A stretch of 64,000 nt of DNA from Apium graveolens (lineage: Eukaryota > Streptophyta > Magnoliopsida > Apiales > Apiaceae). The translations under genes and the position numbers were made by a program. This document shows, piece after piece, positions 57,153 through 64,000 of the stretch (its first letter is position 1; each line of letters starts with the position of its first letter). The stretch covers positions 20,843,262-20,907,261 of the forward strand of contig NC_133652.1 in assembly GCF_009905375.1 (NCBI RefSeq), in the 5' to 3' direction. Under the pieces are notes generated by a model, which was not told the origin of the DNA, searched no databases, and worked only from the letters and a program-made list of their open reading frames with translations.

Positions 57153-57228
57153 CCAACACTTCACATCAGCCTATACATCAATTCTTTTCTCACATACTCA
57201 CTCTCCTTTCCTTTATACCAACAAAACC

Positions 57229-57498
57229 ATGGTCAACTACAATATGTTTTTGAACTATGAGACCTTCAACATAGAGCTGAGCTGTGAAGCATGGCAGCAA
57301 GAATGGCATGTCACTGTCATTCCTGATGAGATTTGGGACTCGGTTCCCCAGGAGGTTCTCACCCACCTTCTATTCTTTTACATGGACTACCATCGCCATC
57401 TGGAGCGATTGGAGGAAGAAAGACTGGAAGCTCTCCGCCAGCAAGAGCAAATCATCAGACTCGCTATTCTTTTTGTAGAGAGTAGGAAGAAGAAATAA
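57229..57498 (+). CDS. 89-aa accessory protein of element C
   Basis: Intact ORF, MVNYNMFLNYETFNIEL to FVESRKKK. The start lies in a favourable context (aaaaccATGG). The C-terminal two thirds are almost the same as in A: EWHVTVIPDEIWDSVPQEVL, then LLFFYMDYHRHLERLEEERL and RQQEQIIRLAILFVESRKKK. The substitutions in this part are few and mostly conservative (D/E, V/I). Predicted features are a short globular N-terminal part with conserved Trp residues and a long charged helix. No known family is recognised. Neighbours are RNase H (1.4 kb upstream) and the large accessory gene (0.7 kb downstream). Possible roles (regulator, RNA or Gag binding) are speculation. Confidence 0.72.
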   Translation: MVNYNMFLNYETFNIELSCEAWQQEWHVTVIPDEIWDSVPQEVLTHLLFFYMDYHRHLERLEEERLEALRQQEQIIRLAILFVESRKKK

Positions 57499-58233
57499 CT
57501 TATTTTCTTCTTCCTGTTTTTCTTCAACGTCAGTGTTGCCCTGCTTCTTGAGCTAGGACTAAGGCTGTTGATGTTAGGATTAGAAGCTTAGGACAGTCTT
57601 GTAATTCTCTGATGTAATTTCAATTTCATGAATGTATTCTCTTAATATATTAATGAAATTTCTTATTTTTGCAAGATTCTATCTCTGAGATGTTTGCACA
57701 TTTAACTGCACTGATAAATCCTGATATATCCATGTTCTGATGATCATTTTAATCATTGATTTAAATTAAATTCTGATTTTAAAATATCAGTACTTGTTTA
57801 CATGATTTATTTTGGTCATTCTCACACTCGAATTTTTTTTCTTCAGAATATTGGTTTAGCAGTGAAAATAATTGAATAAGTGGGAACAGTTTAAATTTTG
57901 AATTAAAACTGACTTACCTCAATTAATGGAATTACTGGGTAAGTGGAACGGTTTTTTCTTGAAAAACTGCAAGTGGGTAAGTAATGATTACTGTTTTCCC
58001 GTGCCCATTAACTATTCATTATTGCTGCATGTCTGACAGGTGTCCAACGGTTATTTTTTTTTACCAAGTATAAGTAAGAGAGAGAGAGAGAGAAGATTAT
58101 ACAATCTTTTATTTACTTTTACACTTTATCTCTCTTTATTTGCTTTTACTCTCTCTCATCTCCTGATGTTGGTTTTTCATACAAATATTTTATCAAATAC
58201 CTAACAGGCAACTCTTAATTTTTGATTTTTCTC
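57499..58233 (+). other. Region between the two accessory ORFs (element C)
   Basis: Conserved with 25866-26584 of A. Includes the likely 3' UTR of the 89-aa ORF, the block CATGTCTGACAGGTGTCCAA CGG at about 58028-58050, a TATA-like box, and a (GA)n microsatellite at 58077-58094. Confidence 0.5.
58069..58074 (+). promoter_or_regulatory. Conserved TATA-like box before the large accessory gene (element C)
   Basis: TATAAG in AAGTATAAGTAAGAG, 165 bp before the ATG at 58234; A has TGTATAAGTAAAAGAG at the same place. Confidence 0.45.
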
Positions 58234-61200
58234 ATGGCACCTAAGGATTTGATCTTAATAACTATGCTACAATTCTCAATAATGATGAAGCTCCGTCTGA
58301 ATTGCATTTTGTGCAAGATCTTCTTGCACACAGTGAAATTGGGTATGCATTGACCCAGCCTTCAGTCTTTTCAAGCCAACAAGTTCTGACGTTTTGGCGG
58401 ACTGGGCATTTTGACAATGGTGGTGCTAATGGTACTCCCAGCATTGTTTTTGAAGTAAATGATACTGAATATGTGGTAACTCCTGGTACAATTCGCAAGG
58501 CCTTATATTTATCAGAAGGCTGTATTTTCTCAACACCGGAGGAATCAGCTCTACAAGAGTTAATGGCCAGTTTGGGGTATGAGCAGAGTTTGGCTAAGCT
58601 TGGACAGTTGAAACGGGCTCATATCAGAAGGGAATGGAGCTTCTTCTTCGACTGCATCACTAAAGCTTTTCGGAATAAGTGTTCCAACTTTGATGCCATT
58701 CCTATAATGAGCCAGCACATCGGGTATGCTATTATTAACCAAACTCATTTTAATTTTACAAATGCTGTGATAGGTTTTATTGGGGATAGGATGACAGAAG
58801 ATAGGAATGTTGTCTACTTTGCTAGATTTTGTCAGCTTATATATAATTTCTGTTGTGCTGATGAACCCCAACCTACCACTGACTTAACTCCACCTTTCAA
58901 AATTGCAAAACGAGCCTTTAATGACTTGGTAAATGCTGACCTTAAGAAAAAGGTGGTTAGACCTTTACAGATTCCTCAGTCTGTAAAACAGATCTTGGTA
59001 AATGCTGATCCTCAAACCTATAGATCCGTTTATCCTGATGTACAACCCACCACCACATCCCAAACACCACAGCAACCATCAGAACATACCACTCATACAT
59101 CTATTCCTCAACCCTCTCTCAGAACATATCTCAAAACATATCTCACACCTTCACAGACAGCTCAACCTTCATCCTCAGCACCTACTGTGAAGCCTTCATC
59201 TTCCAAGCCCAAGAAGACAAAGACTGTTCCTCAGACACCTCAGAAGAGAAGGAGGATTGTTTTGAGAGATGAGTCTGATAGTGAGGAACAGGTTTCTTCA
59301 TCAGAACCTGTTATTAAAGAAGCTGAGAAAGTTCCTTCTCAGAAGGATTCTGGAATTGGGGGATCTAAGCTTCTCAAAAGGCTTAGAAGAATGACTTCTG
59401 CTGAACCTCCCAAGGAATCCCCACCTTCAAAGAGATACAAGAAACAGAGAGCTAAAAGGCCGGTTTCAGATGATAAGGAAGCAGCAGCTAGAAAGGAGAT
59501 CAGGAATCTCTGATCTCACAAGAACCAGAATCTGCTGAAGCCACTGCTTCTCCATTGACTCCAACTCAGGAAGCTGCTACAGAACAGGCCAACACACCAT
59601 CTGTGTCTCCTGTACATAAGGCTGTATCTCCTGTTGATCCAGGCACAAGTGCTGATATTGATATTCAGAACCTGGTTGTGCCTGAGGTACTTTACTTAGA
59701 AGCTCCAACAACAATTCATCCATCAACAACACCTGTTACTGATGCTACTCAAAGTCCAGAATTGTCTACTACACCTTCTCTGCATCTAGAGGTTGATGAT
59801 CAGAATATAGGTGAGCATCAGGATATGGCTGTTGATCAGAACTTGGAACCAGATCAGCACTTAGAGGATGATGCTGAAGCCTCAATTGCTTCTTATACTG
59901 TTGTTCTATTAGAAGATGCTGATTCTGTTAGTTCTGATGCTTCCAATGCTGATACTACTGGTGCTGATGCTTCAAATGCTGATCCTACTGGTGATACTGC
60001 TATGTATGCAGATGCTGATGCAGCTGGTCCTTCAGGACATGCACCTCAACAAACTGTTCTTAAATCTGAACTAGTTAAGAAGTTTGTTACAAGAGAAGCA
60101 CCAGTGCCTTGGAGTGAAACTCCTGCAGGACAGGAGTGGACTAAGGAATGGAACTCAGTTACCTATGTTCCATCTGCTGATGAGATGTTAATTAATGATG
60201 ATTTCAAAACACAGCTTCGAGTAACTGCATTGAGTACTAAAAATCTGCAAGGTCTCCATTCCACAACTCATGAAGAGTTACATAAAATTCAGGAAGAATT
60301 ACTCAAGCAAGAAACAGTTCAGAAAATTGACAAGAAAAAAATTCTTCCAACCTACCTTTGACAGAGTTGCTTATATTGAAAAGACCCAAGAGAAGCAACA
60401 GTCTCAGATTGATGCTATTTTGAAAAATCAAGCTTCTCAGCAATCTCAACTTGATGAAATCCAAGGCTCAGTGGAATTGCTTGTCTCTTTTATGTTACCT
60501 GCTGATGCCAAAAAGGGGGAGAAAGTAATTAAGTCCAAATGCAAAACTGATAAGACACTGAAGGGAAAGGATGATGAAAAAGATAACCAGGGAAACTTTA
60601 TAATGGGTGGAGGTCATAGTCAAGGTAGAGGTTTCTCATCAAGAAAAGCTGAAATCACAAGTCACAGGACAAATTCTGATGCTGGAAAAATAATTACTTC
60701 TGCTACTGGTAATAGGATAAGTTCTGATGAACTTTTAGATCTTGATGAAGAAATGTCAAGACAGTTATTTCTTAAGGAAAATCCAGGAATGAACTTGGAG
60801 AGTCTGATGGAAGAAGAAGCTAGACTTAAATCAGAAAAAGTCAAATCTAAATCTGAAGCTTCTGGTAAAAAGAAACTTTCAAAACTCAAAGGTATTGTGA
60901 TAAGAGAAAGGACAAATCCTTTAGCAACCAAAGCTAAATCACAACTGCAGATAGATCCAAGGTCCAAGGGCAAAGAGAAAGTTGGTGAACCTATCAAGGT
61001 TTATGTGCCTCCTGCGAATGAAGAAATTACTGATGAAGATGCTGATCTTGCTCTGACTACAAGAAAAGTTTCTAAGACAACCTCTGACATGGCTCAAGTT
61101 GTTCAGAGTCAAGAGATAGTTAGTTCTGATATCTCTAAGAAGCAAGTAACCTCTAATATAGCTCAAGTTAACTTGATATCAGAAGATAAATCAAAGGAAA

Positions 61201-62039
61201 CCTCTGACATTTCTCATGTTAAACCTTCAAAGATACTCCTACCAGGATTCACTAAAGCCAAACAGACTCAACCTTTGAAGACTGCTGCAAGTGGTTTTGA
61301 AGCAAGAGTGGTTACTGGAAAGGAAGCAAGAGATAAAACTGGATTGGGAAGTGCTGACGAAAGAAGAATACAGAACACAACCAATGATCCAACTTCCTTA
61401 AGTGAACCAGGTATTGGAACAACTCCTGAGAGATTGAATCAACTAGAATCTGTACAAATAGTTTACCATACCTACTTGAAAGAACACATCTTGTTGTACT
61501 TCATGACAGATGGTAGGGTTTATCATATAAGGGAAAATGTTATTCCACTGAAGTATTTTGAAGAGCTGGAACATGTATTATTCTTACTTCAAGTGAATGA
61601 CAAAATAACAGAAAGTGCTGCAAACTTTTTAAAGAGTCAAATTCAGAAGCAGAAAAAGCTTTATTATGTTAAGTCTGACAGCACATATCTTCCAAAGTAC
61701 AGAGATCACAAGGGTGATATTGTTGAGATGAAGCCCAATTCTGCTAAGATTATAACTACCTTTCTGGGTTACAGGGCTGTGGAATTCAATCTTGAGTCTG
61801 ACAAGGCATATTTGATCAGACTGGATCAGGACATAAGGAAAGCTAGAATTAATGATCTCAGGGCTGCAATCTTCCAAATTGGTGAAGATTCTGCAGAACT
61901 TAAAGATGCTAAAAGGAGGATGATTGATGAACTCAGATATGCTGAGAGATGTTTGTTGAAGAACTATCTCAGAACAACTCCTGACATCAGAGATCAGAAG
62001 ATGAAGCCAAGTCAAGATCTACAACTACTTAAATTCTAA
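58234..62039 (+). pseudogene. Large accessory gene of element C, few frame breaks
   Basis: Starts MAPKDLI as in A. A short deletion in the first 20 codons shifts the frame; after that the protein runs open to 59513, again 59555-60361 and 60270-62039. Blocks in order: ELHFVQDLLAHSEIGYALTQ, RREWSFFFDCITKAFRNKCS, NFDAIPIMSQHIGYAIIN, a Pro/Ser/Thr-rich region, basic KTKTVPQTPQKRRRI, acidic DADS/NAD repeats, coiled coil EKQQSQIDAILKNQASQQSQ, DAKKGEKVIKSKCK, LFLKENPGMNLESLM and a conserved C-terminal domain (YHTYLKEHILLYFMTDGRVY, LRAAIFQIGEDSAELKDAKR). The break at 60331-60340 lies in a run of seven A. No signal peptide or membrane segment is seen. Function unknown. Confidence 0.75.
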
Positions 62040-62197
62040 TATGAATACAGACTGAAGTTGTTATCAGAAGTTAAAGATTGGTAAAGCTTTAAGGACTGTA
62101 AGTTGTAGTTATCTAGTCAAATTCTCATGCATTTGTACTTAATGTTTTTGACATCATCAAATATCTGTTAAACTTGTATATTATGCTAATTTACAAG

Positions 62198-62208
62198 TTG
62201 GGGGAGAT
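62198..62208 (+). other. Polypurine tract of element C
   Basis: TTGGGGGAGAT directly before the 3' LTR. Confidence 0.85.
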
Positions 62209-62801
62209 TATTAGAAATATTTGATAATGTCATGGCTAATGTGATTTATGTTTAGTTTTCAGATCTTACTTAAACAGGATAAATCAGTACTTACTGGAAG
62301 TGAGGACTTAAGGATATCAGTACTTATATTATCAGGAGATAATTATCAGAAAATGGATATCAGAACTTAAGTACTGAAGGACGTTCAGATAAGGAAGGCA
62401 ACTGGTTAAAGGAAAGAAGATCGAGACAAACATAAGGAGATATATGCATGAAGAAGGAATTCTATGAAGAATAGAATACTTGAAAGAAAAGATATCTGAT
62501 TGATATATTTTAGGAAGCAGAATTATATTCAATATCAATTAGTGATTATCTTGTAACTGTGTAGTATATAAACACAGACATGGGGTTTACACTATAAGTG
62601 TTATCACAATTGAGAAGATTATTATTTGTAACCCTAGCAGCTCTCGTGATATTTGTTCATCACTAAGAGAGAACAGTTCCATACTCTAACAGAGTTTATT
62701 GTTTTAAATAAAGTTTGTTTTCTATTACTTGAGTTATTAAAGTTCGATTTGATTGTGCTATACACTGTATTCACCCCCTCTACAGTGTGTGTGACCTAAC
62801 A
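62209..62801 (+). repeat. 3' LTR of element C
   Basis: 593 bp, pairs with 50549-51142. The first bases read TATTAGA instead of TGTTAGA, so the terminal dinucleotide has decayed. Confidence 0.92.
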
Positions 62802-62806
62802 ATTTA

Positions 62807-63737
62807 GATTATATTAAGTAATATTAAATTAAATTTAATAACATCTATTTACTTTTAATTTATAAATTATTTTTTATCGATAATTAAGTAATATTAAATA
62901 AACTATATTGAAAAGGCTAATTATAAGATAATTATCAAATTATATTAATTAATATTTGGTTCATAAAATAGAGATACAATTTGTTTCACAAAAATAAAAC
63001 TAATATGTTAGATCTCTATATCAAGTAAAACAATATAAAACTAGAATTACATTGGAAAATTTCATAACTGATTCGATTCTTTTTAACCACATAACTATTT
63101 TTTTCAAGTACCAATTTAATATTGATATTAATATATTAATTTTATTTCGTGTTTTGCACGGATTATGAATAATTCTATAGAAATATTAATTCGATATTTC
63201 TAATCTGGGGCCGTGTGTGGGTTATCAACTATAGATAATAATAAGGAAACCATGTTTATGTGCTAAATCTTGGTACTCACTAGAAAATATACAACTATTT
63301 TAAAAATTTTATGTAATAAATTCTCAACTAATAAAAATTAACTTTTACTCTCCGTAAATTTTATTCGCTTCAATTTTTATTTGTTGCTGAATATTCAAGC
63401 GTCGGTCATCAGTTTACTTTAAAATAATCGTAATTGTATTAGTAAGTTAACATGTCAGATTTATATAATTAAATAATTAGGTGCATGTATAACTAGAACT
63501 AAACTGTATAATTTTAGAGTTACACTTCATTTCAATTTTTTAACTACATAGTTTAACAGTATTTTATATATTATATTTAGATCTGTATTTTGCACGAATT
63601 ATTAGTTTCACTTTTATGCAAATAATAATGTGATGTTATTATTTTTAATTTCGGACCCATGCTTGGCACGAGTTACCAACTAGTTATTAATAAAATGAAA
63701 ATAAAGGTTATTTTATTATAAAGGTTATTTTATTAGG
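62807..63737. other. AT-rich spacer after element C
   Basis: Contains words of the tandem-repeat field seen at 49980-50400 and three copies of a 'gt.ttGCACG.atta' phrase (about 63150, 63588, 63662), the last followed by CTAGT at 63680-63684. This resembles decayed Helitron-type 3' ends but is too weak to call. Confidence 0.4.
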
Positions 63738-64000
63738 GCTAGAACTCGAAGATTTGCAGGGTCTGTTCCTGTTGTTGAAGCAGAAGCTAGTGCTGTACTA
63801 GAATCCATCAGGTGGGTTAGGCTTTTGGGGTTACAAAACGTGGACATTGAATCTGATTCGTTGACTACAGACTGTGCTATCAATGGTGAAGCTGACAATT
63901 ATTTGGAGGTTGGTGCGATGTTTCAAGAGTGTCGTAGGTTTTTGGATGAAAGATTTGATAGTTCAGTTTCCTTTGTTAAAAAGCAAGTGAATATGGTAGC
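63738..64000 (+). CDS. RNase H-like domain fragment (RVT_3 type), continues beyond window
   Basis: One frame from 63738 to the end reads VPVVEAEASAVLESIRWVRL, then LGLQNVDIESDSLTTDCAIN, EVGAMFQECRRFLDERFDS and VSFVKKQVNMVA. The E.EA...A and ESDS motifs are those of plant RNase H-like (RVT_3) domains that follow LINE reverse transcriptases or occur as small host-like genes. 'ttttattag' just before 63736 could be a splice acceptor. The N-terminal Asp motif is not in this piece. Whether it is a LINE remnant or a gene exon cannot be decided here. Confidence 0.6.

Larger units (their letters stand above)
50549..62801 (+). mobile_element. SIRE/Maximus-like Ty1/copia element C, RT-deleted, 12.3 kb
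   Basis: LTRs 50549-51142 and 62209-62801 with TSD ATTTA at 50544-50548 and 62802-62806. PBS at 51145 and PPT at 62198-62208. Same family as A on nucleotide level. Order: gag, protease, integrase, RNase H, non-coding region, 89-aa ORF, large accessory gene. Reverse transcriptase is deleted. Gag carries several stops. Confidence 0.93.

Noticed and set aside
62807..63684. Helitron with 3' CTAGT end
   Set aside because: Hairpin before CTAGT is poor, no 5' TC end identified and no Rep/helicase; kept only as a weak remark.

Overview
This window is plant nuclear DNA, most likely from a eudicot. It has introns with GT..AG borders, TATA boxes, a strongly AT-rich background, plant-type Ty1/copia and Ty3/gypsy retrotransposons, miniature inverted-repeat elements (MITEs), and plant host genes (an HMGA/HMG-Y AT-hook protein and a pectin methylesterase). 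I cannot name the species; an asterid such as an Apiaceae is only a guess. By length, well over half of the window is transposable-element sequence, much of it nested.

Layout: 1-1.1 kb, a spliced gene cut by the window edge, encoding a plant 'putative gypsy-type transposon' domain protein (minus). 3.1-5.3 kb, a run of small elements: a hAT-type MITE with a perfect 8-bp target-site duplication (TSD), a 498-bp TRIM with two LTRs and a PBS, and a long-TIR Mutator-like element. 6.8-13.1 kb, a hAT-like MITE split by a Ty3/gypsy Tat-lineage element (7461-12764, minus) that has lost its integrase. 13.4-14.0 kb, the two-exon HMGA gene. 14.8-15.8 kb, a second copy of the MITE that was split upstream of HMGA. 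16.5-35.2 kb, an old, 5'-truncated SIRE/Maximus-like Ty1/copia element (here 'B', plus) into which a complete 13.1-kb relative ('A', minus, 21455-34588, TSD TATTT) has jumped. 37.3-46.4 kb, another Ty1/copia element ('D', minus, TSD CAAAT) carrying a 5.4-kb polymerase-less LTR element ('E', plus, 38146-43568) inside its reverse transcriptase. 46.7-48.4 kb, a two-exon pectin methylesterase (minus). 49.5-50.5 kb, a PIF/Harbinger-like MITE and AT-rich tandem repeats. 50.5-62.8 kb, a third SIRE-like element ('C', plus, TSD ATTTA) whose reverse transcriptase has been deleted. 63.7 kb to the end, the start of an RNase H-like coding fragment.

How the parts relate: the two clear host genes are small islands. 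One acts in chromatin (HMGA), the other in cell-wall pectin de-esterification (PME). The three SIRE-like elements share an unusual plan. After gag-pro-int-RT-RH comes about 1.4 kb of non-coding DNA, then a small ORF (89 codons in A and C, 138 in B), then a ~1.2-kb-codon accessory gene without visible signal peptide or membrane segment. In A and C each accessory ORF has a conserved TATA-like box at a fixed distance upstream. The 89-codon ORF is undamaged in both copies although their gag, pol and large accessory genes are broken. That accessory module is the most interesting thing in the window. No copy here looks autonomous: A has stop codons and an Asp-to-Asn change in the integrase triad, C lacks RT, D has a Glu-to-Lys change in its integrase triad, and the Tat element lacks integrase.
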